Assembly (NCBI RefSeq): GCF_001651805.1
Contig: NZ_CP015839.1
Location: forward strand, 992,001 to 1,056,000
Length of the DNA: 64,000 nt
Reading direction: 5' to 3'
Source: Marinobacterium aestuarii
Lineage (GTDB): Bacteria; Pseudomonadota; Gammaproteobacteria; Pseudomonadales; Balneatricaceae
Below are positions 18,013 through 27,280 of this stretch, piece by piece. The notes below the pieces were generated by a model, which ran no database searches, was not told the DNA's origin, and saw only the letters and a program-made list of their open reading frames with translations. Within the stretch, counting starts at the first letter, position 1. Every line of letters begins with the position of its first letter. The position numbers were made by a program, and so were the translations under genes.

Positions 18013-18293
18013 TTAAGATATATAAATTCTAGGTCCTGGAAAACATCGGTCTGGTGTTTATAAGAAATTGTAATTTTATTTTAAATAAGTGAAGCTTTTG
18101 GTTTTAAAGCATGAAGTCTAAAAGCTTTAGGGTCGACAAACGATGAAATCGATAATAAATTCTATAAATAGTCACGTAGTATGTTTAAAGCGGCTCAGGA
18201 ATATTTAAATTTTATTTTTTAGCTCGGCTTCTACATATGGAAACGAGCGATATGCTTTTCAAATTTATTGGACTGTGTCGAAAGGAAACGCAG

Positions 18294-19322
18294 ATGACTC
18301 ATTACCAAAAAATAAAAGCAGAGTTGAGACAGAAGCCAAGAAAATGGCTTGTTACGGGAGTGGCTGGTTTTATTGGCTCTAATATGCTGGAAGCACTTCT
18401 GAAGCTTAATCAACATGTCATAGGTATCGATAATTTTTCTACCGGATTTCAGAGAAATCTTGATGAGGTTTGCGACGATGTAAGCCTTGAACAGTGGGCA
18501 CGCTTTCAGTTCATAGAAGGGGATCTTCGAGATCTTGACGACTGTCGCATGGCTTGCGAAGGAATAAATCATGTATTGCAATATGCGGCCTTGGGCTCAG
18601 TCCCGCGCTCAATCGATGACCCAATAAGCACTAATGCTACTAATATCGACGGCTTTCTTAATATGTTGGTGGCTGCGAGGGACTCGAATGTCAAAAATTT
18701 TACCTATGCCGCATCCAGTTCTACTTATGGGGATTCAAAAGTACTTCCCAGAGTAGAAGGTGAAATTGGAAACCCCCTTTCTCCATATGCATTAACAAAG
18801 TATGTAAATGAGTTATATGCGGCGGTATTCGCGAGTACCTATGGTTTTAACAGTATAGGTTTGCGTTATTTTAATGTTTTTGGAAAGCGTCAGAATCCTA
18901 ATGGTGCCTATGCGGCCGTTATCCCGAAGTGGACGGCTGCGATGATAGAAGGTGAAGATATCTATATTTATGGGGATGGTGGAACGAGTCGCGACTTTTG
19001 TTTTATAGACAATGTCATACAGGCGGGAATATTGGCAGCTATGTCTACATCTTCTGCACAAAACCAGATTTGCAATATTGCATTTGGGGCTCGGACAAGT
19101 CTTAATGAATTATTTGAGCTCATTCGTTGTAATCTGGCCGGTCATGAGGTTTTTTACACAAAATCGCCTGCTTATTGCGAATTCCGTAAGGGGGATGTTC
19201 GCCATTCCCACGCGGATATAAGCAAGGCGAAGCGTCTGCTAGGCTATTCGCCAGAATTTGATATTCATGTGGGGTTGGCGCAGGCTATGCCTTGGTATAT
19301 GGAGTATCTTAAGGAAAGGTGA
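18294..19322 (+). CDS. UDP-N-acetylglucosamine 4-epimerase (WbpP/TviC/Gne type)
   Basis: A 342-residue extended SDR that interconverts UDP-GlcNAc and UDP-GalNAc (or their uronates). NAD-binding GVAGFIGSN is near residue 22, then [21 protein letters not shown] and [14 protein letters not shown] with the catalytic Tyr and Lys. [17 protein letters not shown] lies near the C terminus. These are hallmarks of WbpP/TviC. One oddity: the family's usual [12 protein letters not shown] reads [12 protein letters not shown] here. I chose the ATG at 18294, preceded by AAGGAAA; an in-frame ATG at 18237 adds an unrelated lead. With the dehydrogenase at the left window edge it would provide UDP-GalNAcA. Confidence 0.92.
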   Translation: MTHYQKIKAELRQKPRKWLVTGVAGFIGSNMLEALLKLNQHVIGIDNFSTGFQRNLDEVCDDVSLEQWARFQFIEGDLRDLDDCRMACEGINHVLQYAALGSVPRSIDDPISTNATNIDGFLNMLVAARDSNVKNFTYAASSSTYGDSKVLPRVEGEIGNPLSPYALTKYVNELYAAVFASTYGFNSIGLRYFNVFGKRQNPNGAYAAVIPKWTAAMIEGEDIYIYGDGGTSRDFCFIDNVIQAGILAAMSTSSAQNQICNIAFGARTSLNELFELIRCNLAGHEVFYTKSPAYCEFRKGDVRHSHADISKAKRLLGYSPEFDIHVGLAQAMPWYMEYLKER

Positions 19323-19435
19323 AACTATAGTCTTGAAAAGTGCTGAAGTTATTCCTTCAGAAAAATTGTGATAGCTATGTTAAATATCATTTGTCGCGGG
19401 CGGTTATCTATGTTGTTTGAGTTGTTTTTGTGGGG

Positions 19436-20560
19436 ATGATATTTCTAGTTATTTCAAGTTTTCCTGAGTCGATTCTTGGATTCAGAGGTGCGTTGATTGA
19501 GGCATTGATTGCTCGAGGTATGGTTGTGCATGTTGCTGCTCCTGACCTTTATTTCGGTAGTCCACTACGTAAACAGTTGGAATTGAAAGGGCTGCGCGTT
19601 CATGAGATACCATTACGTCGGACTGATATGAGTCCATGGAGTGATTTAAACAGTTTGTGGCGCCTATGGCGCTTGATGAATAATATCCGACCGGATTTTG
19701 TTCTTAGTTATACGATCAAACCGGTTATCTATGGCTCTCTTGCTGCTTTGTTGTCAAAAGTACCTCATCGGTTTGCATTGATCACGGGGCTGGGGTACGC
19801 CTTTCAAGATCAGAAAATAAATGATGCTCGTCGTTCTAGTCTACGATTTTTGGTGGAACAGTTGTATACCCTGGCACTAAAAGGTACGCAGAAGGTTTTC
19901 TTTCAGAATCCAGATGATCAGGCGCTGTTTCGTTCTCTTGGGATAATTAAGCCTATGACACCGTCGATAGTAGTTAACGGTTCAGGGGTAGATTTGACCC
20001 GCTTTGAAGTTGTTCCCTTGCCGACTATTCCCCGTTTTCTTTTAATTGCTCGACTTCTTGGTAGTAAAGGAGTGCGCGAGTATGTCTCAGCCGCGCGATG
20101 GGTCCGTGAAAGATATCCTGAAGTAGTTTTCAGCTTGGTGGGTTGGATAGATGAAAATCCGGATGCGATTACTCAGCAAGAGTTAGATGCATGGATTTCT
20201 GAGGGGGTCATAGAGTACTTGGGTCGATTGGAGGATGTCAGGTCCGTCATCGCCTGTTGTAATGTCTATGTATTGCCATCTTATCGGGAGGGTACTCCAC
20301 GCACGGTATTGGAGGCTATGGCTATGGGACGCGCCATCATCACAACAGATGCGCCAGGTTGTCGCGAAACAGTTGTTGAGGGAAAAAATGGCTTCCTGGT
20401 ACCTGTTAAGTCAGTAGATAAGCTTGCATGTGCAATGCAACGATTCATTGACGATCCGGAATTGATGGCAGAAATGGGTAACTGTTCAAGACAGATTGCG
20501 GTAGGAAAGTATGATGTTAAGCTCATCAATGAAGTAATGTTAAAAGAAATGGGGGTCTGA
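19436..20560 (+). CDS. Glycosyltransferase family 4 (PglA-like)
   Basis: About 374 residues, GT-B fold. The N terminus IFLVISSFPESILGFRGALIEAL is typical, and KPVIYGSLAALLS...FALITGLGYAFQD follows. The donor site has LLIARLLGSKGVREYVSAARWV, VLPSYREGTPRTVLEAMAMGRAIITTDAPGCRETV and VNGSGVDL. This is the subgroup containing PglA, which adds HexNAc to undecaprenyl-PP-bacillosamine. It sits directly before the PglC-type transferase, so it may add the second sugar. A GTG at 19430 is an alternative start. It shares one base (TGATG) with the next gene. Confidence 0.85.
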   Translation: MIFLVISSFPESILGFRGALIEALIARGMVVHVAAPDLYFGSPLRKQLELKGLRVHEIPLRRTDMSPWSDLNSLWRLWRLMNNIRPDFVLSYTIKPVIYGSLAALLSKVPHRFALITGLGYAFQDQKINDARRSSLRFLVEQLYTLALKGTQKVFFQNPDDQALFRSLGIIKPMTPSIVVNGSGVDLTRFEVVPLPTIPRFLLIARLLGSKGVREYVSAARWVRERYPEVVFSLVGWIDENPDAITQQELDAWISEGVIEYLGRLEDVRSVIACCNVYVLPSYREGTPRTVLEAMAMGRAIITTDAPGCRETVVEGKNGFLVPVKSVDKLACAMQRFIDDPELMAEMGNCSRQIAVGKYDVKLINEVMLKEMGV

Positions 20561-21156
20561 TGTTTAAGCGTCTTGTCGACATTATATTTGCACTTTGCAT
20601 TTTATGTCTGTTTTCCCCTGTTATTGCTTTGATCTCTATTCTAATTCGCCTTAAGCTTGGCCCCCCGATACTATTTCGACAACCTCGTCCAGGCCTACAC
20701 GGTAAACCTATTCTGCTACTAAAGTTTCGCACGATGTGCGGTGCGAGAGATGCGAATAACAGGTTACTATCAGACGACGAACGACTCGATTCTTTTGGGC
20801 TCTGGTTACGCTCGACTAGCCTCGATGAACTACCAGAACTCTGGAACGTGCTGAAAGGCGATATGAGCCTTGTCGGGCCGCGTCCGCTGTTGATGGAATA
20901 CCTGCCGCTCTATAGCCAAGAGCAGCGGCGTCGCCACGAAGTACGGCCAGGCATTACCGGCTGGGCCCAGGTGAATGGGCGCAACAACCTGTCCTGGGAA
21001 GAAAAATTCAAGCTCGACGTCTGGTATGTGGACCACCGAACATTATGGCTGGATCTCAAGATCCTGTTGCTCACCGTCAAGAAGGTCATTTCGCGAGAAG
21101 GAATCAATGCGCAAGGCCAGGCGACCTGCGAGAAGTTCAGAGGAAGTGATTCGTGA
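20560..21156 (+). CDS. pglC: Initiating sugar-phosphate transferase (PglC-type phosphoglycosyl transferase)
   Basis: Transfers a sugar-1-phosphate (probably diNAc-bacillosamine) from UDP to undecaprenyl phosphate and so starts the repeat unit. The 198-residue monotopic protein has an N-terminal re-entrant membrane helix (DIIFALCILCLFSPVIALIS). ILLLKFRTM, TSLDELPELWNVLKGDMSLVGPRPL (catalytic Asp-Glu in LDELP) and RPGITGWAQVNGRN follow. Base composition changes inside the gene: A+T-rich to about 20820, then G+C-rich. This suggests a recombination joint within the conserved 3' half. Confidence 0.92.
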   Translation: MFKRLVDIIFALCILCLFSPVIALISILIRLKLGPPILFRQPRPGLHGKPILLLKFRTMCGARDANNRLLSDDERLDSFGLWLRSTSLDELPELWNVLKGDMSLVGPRPLLMEYLPLYSQEQRRRHEVRPGITGWAQVNGRNNLSWEEKFKLDVWYVDHRTLWLDLKILLLTVKKVISREGINAQGQATCEKFRGSDS

Positions 21157-21779
21157 AACGGTTGGCAATACTTGGCGCCAGCGGGCACGGTAAGGTCCTG
21201 GCCGATATGGCCGAGCTGGTTGGTTGGGGGGAAACGGTCTTCTTCGACGATGCCTGGCCCGGGCTGGAGAAGGCGGGCCAATGGCGAGTAGAGGGGGATA
21301 CTAGGGCGTTGACTGCTGCGGTCGCGGCCTATGACGGGGTAATCGTAGCGATTGGAGACAATCTTGTACGCCTGGATAAACAACGTCTTCTTGCCGAAAG
21401 CGGGGGGGCGTTGGTCTCACTAATACATCCGCAGGCGTCCGTTAGCCGCTATGCATCGATCGGAGCCGGCTCTGTGGTCATGGCCGGCGCTGTGATCAAT
21501 GTTGATGCCCATGTGGGCAAGGGGTGCATTATCAACACAGGAGCTACGGTCGATCACGATTGTGAGTTGGGTGATGGCGTGCACTTGAGTCCGGGGGTGC
21601 ACTTGGCGGGAGGAGTTAAAGTAGGTCGAGCAAGTTGGATCGGTATTGGGGCCTCTGTGAAGCAACTTGTAAGTATTGGAGACGGGGTGGTTGTAGGCGC
21701 AGGCGCTGCAGTTGTCCAGAACTTACCTGATCGTTGTACTGCGCTAGGTGTTCCGGCCCGGATTGTCGGATCGGCCTGA
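21153..21779 (+). CDS. pglD: UDP-4-amino sugar N-acetyltransferase (PglD/NeuD family)
   Basis: A 208-residue trimeric left-handed beta-helix acetyltransferase. The N-terminal Rossmann-like part starts LAILGASGHGKVLADMAELVGW; hexapeptide repeats follow (GAGSVVMAGAVINVDAHVGK, NTGATVDHDCELGDGVHLSPG). HDCELG contains the PglD-type catalytic His. It would acetylate the 4-amine of UDP-2-acetamido-4-amino-trideoxyglucose. The start is a GTG at 21153 with AGAGGAAG upstream, overlapping the pglC stop by 4 bp. With PglE, PglC and PglF it forms a bacillosamine set. Confidence 0.9.
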   Translation: MKRLAILGASGHGKVLADMAELVGWGETVFFDDAWPGLEKAGQWRVEGDTRALTAAVAAYDGVIVAIGDNLVRLDKQRLLAESGGALVSLIHPQASVSRYASIGAGSVVMAGAVINVDAHVGKGCIINTGATVDHDCELGDGVHLSPGVHLAGGVKVGRASWIGIGASVKQLVSIGDGVVVGAGAAVVQNLPDRCTALGVPARIVGSA

Positions 21780-21804
21780 TTCAAAGCTTTAAAGGAGACA
21801 GCAA

Positions 21805-22980
21805 TTGCTCAATACCCCGTTTTCACCCTGGCCAAGTTTCACCGACGAAGAGGCTGAGGCGGTCAAGCGAGTGCTTCTGTCCAACAGGGTCAATTACTGG
21901 ACGGGTAACGAGGGGCAGGCTTTCGAGGAAGAGTTTGCGAACCTTGTAGGCTGCCAGTTTGCTGTGGCGGTTTCGAATGGCACTGTTGCACTGGAGCTCG
22001 CGTTGCAGGCGCTGGATATCGGTGCCGGTGACGAAGTCATCGTGACGAGCCGTACGTTCATTGCTTCCGTTTCGGCAATTGTTTCGGTCGGGGCTGTGCC
22101 TGTTTTTGCTGATGTAGACCGTGATTCTCAAAACATTACCGTAGACACTATAACGCCAGTTCTGACGGCCAAAACCAGAGCTTTGTTCTGTGTGCACCTT
22201 GCCGGCTGGCCCTGTGATATGGATTCGATTCTGCAGCTTGCCAGCTCAAAAAATCTTAAGGTGATTGAAGACTGCGCCCAGGCACATGGGGCTTTCTACA
22301 AGGGAAAAAGTGTCGGCACGCTTGGGCATGTCGGCGCTTGGTCTTTTTGCCAGGATAAGATCGTCACGACGGGCGGGGAGGGTGGGATGATCACAACCAA
22401 CGATCCGGCGCTCCGGGAGCGTCTCTGGTCGTCTAAGGATCATGGGAAAAACAGAAAGGCTGTATTCAGTCAGGATCATCCGCCAGGGTTTCGGTGGCTG
22501 CACGAGAGTTTTGGCACTAATGCGAGAATGACGGAAATGCAGGCGACGATTGGCCGGCTACAGCTGAAGAAGCTTCAGGGGTGGCAGGAGGTTCGCCAGC
22601 GCAATGCACACCGCATCCTCGATATCGCCCGTCAGTTGCCCGGATTGCGAGTGCCTGCCGTACCAGCGCATATTTGCCATGCCTGGTATAAATGCTATGT
22701 GTTCGTCGAGCCCTCTGACTTGCAGCCGGGGTGGAGCCGGGACCGAATACTGGCTGAAATAGTCGCTCGAGGTGTTCCTTGCTACACGGGCTCATGCTCG
22801 GAGGTTTATCGCGAGCAGGCCTTTGATGACACAGGGTGGCGGCCTGCGAAGCCGTTGCCCATCGCCAAGGAAATTGGTGAAACCTGTTTGATGTTTCTTG
22901 TGCATCCGACGTTGAGGCCGGATGAAATCGACAAGACCTGTGCCGTGCTTGAGGAAGTCATGAACCTGGCGGCCCGATAA
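21805..22980 (+). CDS. pglE: UDP-4-keto sugar aminotransferase (PglE-type, DegT/DnrJ family)
   Basis: A 391-residue PLP enzyme. The PLP Lys is K185 in SFCQDKIVTTGGEGG; IEDCAQAHGA (Asp156) and SNGTVALELALQAL complete the cofactor site. It would aminate C4 of the 4-keto product made by the PglF-like dehydratase. The start is a TTG at 21805, set by a strong AAAGGAGA at 21791-21798; no ATG or GTG fits better. It is not closely similar to the VioA-like enzyme at 8530, consistent with different nucleotide sugars. G+C-rich, like the conserved right flank of the cluster. Confidence 0.9.
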   Translation: MLNTPFSPWPSFTDEEAEAVKRVLLSNRVNYWTGNEGQAFEEEFANLVGCQFAVAVSNGTVALELALQALDIGAGDEVIVTSRTFIASVSAIVSVGAVPVFADVDRDSQNITVDTITPVLTAKTRALFCVHLAGWPCDMDSILQLASSKNLKVIEDCAQAHGAFYKGKSVGTLGHVGAWSFCQDKIVTTGGEGGMITTNDPALRERLWSSKDHGKNRKAVFSQDHPPGFRWLHESFGTNARMTEMQATIGRLQLKKLQGWQEVRQRNAHRILDIARQLPGLRVPAVPAHICHAWYKCYVFVEPSDLQPGWSRDRILAEIVARGVPCYTGSCSEVYREQAFDDTGWRPAKPLPIAKEIGETCLMFLVHPTLRPDEIDKTCAVLEEVMNLAAR

Positions 22981-23372
22981 CGCTCACAGGTATTTTGCGC
23001 CCTTCGAGTGAAAATAAGAGCAATATCCATAGGATAGTTAAATGAGGCAGTAGATCTGAATTTGGATTCCCTATGCTTAGCGCGATAGTGGCGTTTTCGC
23101 ACATCCAGATGTGGGCTGAGTTTTTTGCATTTGATGTGCTGGCTGCTGCCACTGGCATCCCTCTGTGTGATCGGGTGGGTGGGGCCGCTGCTGGCGATGT
23201 TGCTGGCCTATGGGCCCCTGATTGTGCTGGCTTTGTACTTCAGCGCCGGTGCCGCCGAGCAGGTCGCTGCCTCTGGGCAAAGGGCGCGGCGCTGATTGCC
23301 TTTGCGCCCTATGGCTACAGTCGCTATGCTGGCGTCCGCTTCCATTATTCCTGATATTACTGAAGGTTGACT
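22981..23372 (+). other. Intergenic region between pglE and the SEC-C gene
   Basis: About 390 bp without a gene I can identify. It holds one small hydrophobic ORF (listed separately) and an overlapping 93-codon frame (23073-23354) that looks random. No terminator with a T-tract is visible after pglE. Confidence 0.5.
23134..23295 (+). CDS. Possible small hydrophobic protein (53 aa), unrecognised
   Basis: The ATG at 23134 opens a 53-codon frame, most of it one or two membrane segments (LASLCVIGWVGPLLAMLLAY, PLIVLALYFSAG). The tail is short and basic (SGQRARR). I see no Shine-Dalgarno sequence and recognise no family. The neighbouring frame reads IAFAPYGYSRYAGVRF soon afterwards, so this may be a frameshifted remnant of a longer gene. 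Low confidence. Confidence 0.2.
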   Translation: MCWLLPLASLCVIGWVGPLLAMLLAYGPLIVLALYFSAGAAEQVAASGQRARR

Positions 23373-25274
23373 GTGCATCCGTTCGAACCCGATGATGAGC
23401 CGCTACAACTTGAGTCCCTGCTGCAGGATGCTGCGCGCGAGATTTTCCGTGTCGAAGATTTCGAGTTATTCAGCCAGTGGCTGCGGCAAAATTTTGACAA
23501 TTACTGCGCGCCCAGCATGTTCGATGAGGGCCTGGCACCCGGTACGGTTGCGGCCCTGACGGGGCATCTGGCGCGGGAGATCTGGCAGTTCATGCCCTTG
23601 CCTGGCAATCACTTCAAACCGCGTCCCTTGCCCAAGCTTAAACCCAATGATCCCTGTGCCTGTGGCTCCGGCGCCAAGTTCAAGCAATGCTGTCAGCGCC
23701 TGACGGGCAGTTTCTCGCTGACGCTCGAAAGTGAGCAGGTGTGGGTGTTTGCCATTCCGGCACTGCAGGAGTTTGGTCTGCTGGAAAAGGCGGTTGCCAG
23801 CCGGCAGGTACCGCTGGAAGGTTTGCTCGAGGCCGCCATTGAGCTGTTTGATCGGCAGCTGTATCGCAAGTCGGCGGCGCTGCTGGAGCCCATGGTGGCG
23901 CTCGAGCATGCCAGCAAGTCCGGCAACCTGCACGACTACGCGCTGAATCTGCTGTGCAACTGCTACGATGCCCTGGGGTTCCACCGCAAGAAGCGGGGGC
24001 TGCTGGATACGCTGGTAGAGCAGGCGCCCAAGTCGGTATTGCGCGGCGGTGCCTGGCAGCGTCTGGCCTGTATTCTGATGGATGAAGGTGACGACAAGGC
24101 TGCCTGGCAGGCGTTTCAGAAGGCCCAGCGCGATACCCCCCACAGCGATAGCCTGGGTGTATTGGAGGTGCAGCTGCTGATGGCGGGTGGGCGTCTGAGT
24201 GAAATACCGCCACGGGCCGAGTTCTGGCGCCGCCAGCTGCTGCGCGCAGGCCTGTACAAGGATGACCCCCAGGTCGAGCTGCTCAATGGCTTTATGAAAG
24301 ATCCGGTGGGCATGATGCTGCAGCTCTCCGGGGCCGAAGAGCTGCTGGAGCTGTACCGCTGGATCGAGCAGCAACAGAGCAGAGCGGTGCCGGCCTATCA
24401 GCTCGAGGTGATGCCGCTTGAGGAGCCAGGGGCTCAGCCGGACTCTGCCGCCATGCTGATTGAGCTCTCCTCGCTGAAGTCCGTGCGTTCACGCTGGGCC
24501 AAGGTGTGCCCGCTTGATACACCCTCAGGTACAGCCCCCCATGGGTTTGATGAACTTGATCCCTGGGAGTCGGAACTGTTCGATCGCTGGATGGGTGTTC
24601 TTAGCCGCTATCCGGCGGCCTGGGATGATCTCGCGATACTGGATGATCTGGCGGCGCTGTTGCTGGATGAACAGTTCTGGGGCGATTCTGCGGCACAGCA
24701 GTTGCTGGAGCGGGTACTGCGCCGCAGTCACGCGATTCTTGCCGCTGCTGTGGCTGAAGATACGCATCTGCCCTGGGCTATGCAGGAGAACAGGCCGGCG
24801 TTGCGGGCGCTGGCGCGGCTGGTGTCCCTGCTGAATGAGACCGGCCGCGATGCCCAGGCCGTTGAGCTGAGTGAGTGGATAGTCCGGCTTAATGCTGAAG
24901 ACAATCATGGTTTGCGTTGGGAGCTGATGGATGCCTACCTGATGGCCGGGCGCGATCAGGACGCGCTTGCCCTGGCGCAGCGCTATGAAGAGGATATGGC
25001 GCCGCAAACGCGCTATGGCAAGGTACTGGCGCTGTTTCGCACCGGTGATCTGGCCGGCGCAGAGGCGGCGGTGCGTGAAGCCCACGCGGATTTGCCCTAT
25101 GTTGCGCGTTATCTCTGCCTCAAGCGCATTCGCCAGCCCGAGCTGGACGAATACGGCATAACCCTGGGAGGCGAAGATCAGGCCTGGCTGTACCGCGATG
25201 CCATGCGGGCCACCTGGGAAACGACCGAGGGCGCGCTGGATTGGCTGAAAAAGCTTTCCAGAAGCCTGCCCTGA
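23373..25274 (+). CDS. SEC-C motif protein with TPR-like helical repeats
   Basis: A protein of about 633 residues. The SEC-C zinc-binding motif PNDPCACGSGAKFKQCC lies near residue 90-106; outside SecA it marks many proteins of unknown function. The rest is helical with TPR-like pairs (AWQRLACILMDEGDDKAAWQAFQKAQRD, AYLMAGRDQDALALAQRYEED). No signal peptide or membrane segment is seen. I prefer the GTG at 23373, with AAGG 6 bases upstream; a TTG at 23367 is in frame. It lies between pglE and the pglF-like gene in the same direction. A role in the sugar pathway is not evident. Confidence 0.8.
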   Translation: MHPFEPDDEPLQLESLLQDAAREIFRVEDFELFSQWLRQNFDNYCAPSMFDEGLAPGTVAALTGHLAREIWQFMPLPGNHFKPRPLPKLKPNDPCACGSGAKFKQCCQRLTGSFSLTLESEQVWVFAIPALQEFGLLEKAVASRQVPLEGLLEAAIELFDRQLYRKSAALLEPMVALEHASKSGNLHDYALNLLCNCYDALGFHRKKRGLLDTLVEQAPKSVLRGGAWQRLACILMDEGDDKAAWQAFQKAQRDTPHSDSLGVLEVQLLMAGGRLSEIPPRAEFWRRQLLRAGLYKDDPQVELLNGFMKDPVGMMLQLSGAEELLELYRWIEQQQSRAVPAYQLEVMPLEEPGAQPDSAAMLIELSSLKSVRSRWAKVCPLDTPSGTAPHGFDELDPWESELFDRWMGVLSRYPAAWDDLAILDDLAALLLDEQFWGDSAAQQLLERVLRRSHAILAAAVAEDTHLPWAMQENRPALRALARLVSLLNETGRDAQAVELSEWIVRLNAEDNHGLRWELMDAYLMAGRDQDALALAQRYEEDMAPQTRYGKVLALFRTGDLAGAEAAVREAHADLPYVARYLCLKRIRQPELDEYGITLGGEDQAWLYRDAMRATWETTEGALDWLKKLSRSLP

Positions 25275-25279
25275 TACAC

Positions 25280-25299
25280 CGACGCATTAAGGCGTCGGC
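25280..25299. other. Hairpin between the SEC-C gene and pglF
   Basis: CCGACGC-ATTAAG-GCGTCGG, a perfect 7-bp stem, a few bases after the SEC-C stop codon. No T-tract follows. It could shield the upstream message or weakly attenuate readthrough into pglF. Confidence 0.45.
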
Positions 25300-25320
25300 C
25301 ACCCCGTAACGGATACACGC

Positions 25321-27231
25321 ATGCTGAATGAAGTGCTGTCCCTGTCGCGCAACCAGAAGCGGCTGGTGTTTCTAATCTTCGATGTGCTGGCGCTGGTGAT
25401 TACCTGCTGGCTCAGTTTTGCGTTGCGTTACGGGGAATGGGATGCCATGGGCTTTGCGCACTGGCCCGCCTACCTGATTGCGCCTGTCGTCGCCCTGCCG
25501 GTGTTTGTGCGCCTTGGGCTCTATCGTGCGGTAACGCGTTATATAGGCCCGCGGGCGCTCTGGACCGTGGTCAAGGCGGTCTCGCTGTTTGTACTGGTCT
25601 GGGCGGCGGTGACCTATCTGATTGGCTTCGATATGCGGGTGCCGCGCTCGGTGCTGCCGATTTACTGGTTTATTGCCCTGGTGGTGATCGGGGGCAGTCG
25701 CCTGCTGGCGCGCTGGCTGCTGTTGCAGCAGTTCCCCGGTGGCCTGCATCGCATTGCCACCACCGACCGGGTGATCATCTATGGTGCCGGTTCCGCCGGG
25801 CGTCAGCTGGCAACGGCGCTCGAAAGCTCCAGTGAGCTCAGTGCCGTGGCCTTTGTGGATGACAACCGGGCGCTGGCGGGGCTCGAGGTACACGGGCTGG
25901 TGATCTATCCACCGGAGCAACTGGAGCGGCTGATTGATCGCTTTGAGGTGGCCGAGGTGTTGCTTGCCATGCCGTCGGCAGGGCGGACGCGGCGCCGCGA
26001 GCTGCTGACACTGCTGGAAACCCTGCCGGTCAAGGTGCTGACACTGCCGGGGCTGTCGGACATTGCCAGCGGCAAGGTGGCCCTGAGCGATATCCGCGAA
26101 ATCGAAATTGCCGATGTGCTCGGGCGGGAAGAGGTCTCACCCTATCCGCATCTCATGGCGGCGAATATCCGCGACCAGGTGGTGATGGTGACCGGGGCCG
26201 GCGGCTCGATCGGCTCGGAGTTGTGTCGCCAGATCCTGACTCAGCAGCCCAAGCGCCTGGTGCTGCTGGACAGCTCCGAGTACGGCCTCTACCAGATCGA
26301 GCAGGAGTTGACGCCGCTCTGCCTCGCCAGCGGTGTGGAGCTGGCCGGCGTACTGGGTTCAGTGACGGAACAACCGCTGCTGGAGCGCACGCTGAGTCAC
26401 TACCGGGTGGCGACGCTCTACCATGCGGCGGCCTACAAGCATGTGCCTATAGTTGAGCGCAACATGGTGGTGGGGGTGCGCAACAATCTGCTGGGCACCC
26501 GGGCTGTAGCGCTGGCGGCGCAGGCGACGGGGGTCAGGAACTTTGTGCTGATTTCATCGGACAAGGCCGTGCGCCCGACCAATGTGATGGGCGCGACCAA
26601 GCGCTGCGCGGAGCTGGTGCTGCAGGCGCTGGCGGCGGAGCCCGGCCACCAGACCCGCTTCGCCATAGTGCGCTTTGGCAATGTGCTGGGCTCCTCCGGT
26701 TCGGTGATTCCGCTGTTTCGCCAGCAGATCGTTGCCGGCGGCCCGCTTACCGTGACGCATCCTGAAATGACGCGCTATTTCATGACCATCCCGGAGGCGG
26801 CTGCGCTGGTGATCCAGGCCGGTGCCATGGCGCAGTCCGGCGATGTGTTCGTGCTGGATATGGGCGCGCCTGTGAAGATACGCGAGATGGCGGAGCAGAT
26901 GATTCGCCTGGCGGGTTTCTCCGTCAATGACGAGGACTGCCCAGGCGGTGATATCGGCATTGAATACACGGGCCTGCGCGACGGCGAAAAGCTCTACGAA
27001 GAGCTGCTTATCGGCGATGATGTTGCCGGTACGCCGCACCCGATGATCATGAAGGCCAACGAAGAGAAGCTATCCCAGGCACAGCTGGCGCCTGTGCTGC
27101 AGCAGATCGAGGCCTGCTGCGACACCTACGACTGCGCCGGTATCCGGGCACTGCTGCTGCGTCATGTCAGCGGCTATCAGCCCCAGCATGAGATCCGTGA
27201 TGCGCTGCATCTGCCGGCGCAACTGCATTAA
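25321..27231 (+). CDS. pglF: UDP-GlcNAc 4,6-dehydratase, membrane-bound (PglF/WbpM/CapD type)
   Basis: A 636-residue protein with about four N-terminal membrane helices (residues 1-120) and a CoA-binding-like domain starting at VIIYGAGSAGRQLA. The SDR domain has TGAGGSIGSELCRQ near residue 291. The active site reads SSDKAVRPTNVMGATKR, where Met replaces the usual Tyr of YxxxK, as is normal for WbpM/PglF. It makes UDP-4-keto-6-deoxy-GlcNAc for PglE and PglD, giving UDP-diNAc-bacillosamine (or a related 4-keto sugar). It is the last gene of the cluster and converges with ligE. Confidence 0.93.
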   Translation: MLNEVLSLSRNQKRLVFLIFDVLALVITCWLSFALRYGEWDAMGFAHWPAYLIAPVVALPVFVRLGLYRAVTRYIGPRALWTVVKAVSLFVLVWAAVTYLIGFDMRVPRSVLPIYWFIALVVIGGSRLLARWLLLQQFPGGLHRIATTDRVIIYGAGSAGRQLATALESSSELSAVAFVDDNRALAGLEVHGLVIYPPEQLERLIDRFEVAEVLLAMPSAGRTRRRELLTLLETLPVKVLTLPGLSDIASGKVALSDIREIEIADVLGREEVSPYPHLMAANIRDQVVMVTGAGGSIGSELCRQILTQQPKRLVLLDSSEYGLYQIEQELTPLCLASGVELAGVLGSVTEQPLLERTLSHYRVATLYHAAAYKHVPIVERNMVVGVRNNLLGTRAVALAAQATGVRNFVLISSDKAVRPTNVMGATKRCAELVLQALAAEPGHQTRFAIVRFGNVLGSSGSVIPLFRQQIVAGGPLTVTHPEMTRYFMTIPEAAALVIQAGAMAQSGDVFVLDMGAPVKIREMAEQMIRLAGFSVNDEDCPGGDIGIEYTGLRDGEKLYEELLIGDDVAGTPHPMIMKANEEKLSQAQLAPVLQQIEACCDTYDCAGIRALLLRHVSGYQPQHEIRDALHLPAQLH

Positions 27232-27245
27232 GGGCGTCATGATTC

Positions 27246-27272
27246 CCGTAGGAGCGGCATCCCGCCGCGAAC
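27246..27272 (+). repeat. REP-like palindromic unit
   Basis: CCGTAGGAGCGGCATCCCGCCGCGAAC contains the palindrome GCGGCATCCCGCCGC. A nearly identical copy (one mismatch) occurs inverted at 30797-30823. This one sits between the convergent pglF and ligE genes, a usual place for REP elements. Confidence 0.65.
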
Positions 27273-27280
27273 CCGCGTGG

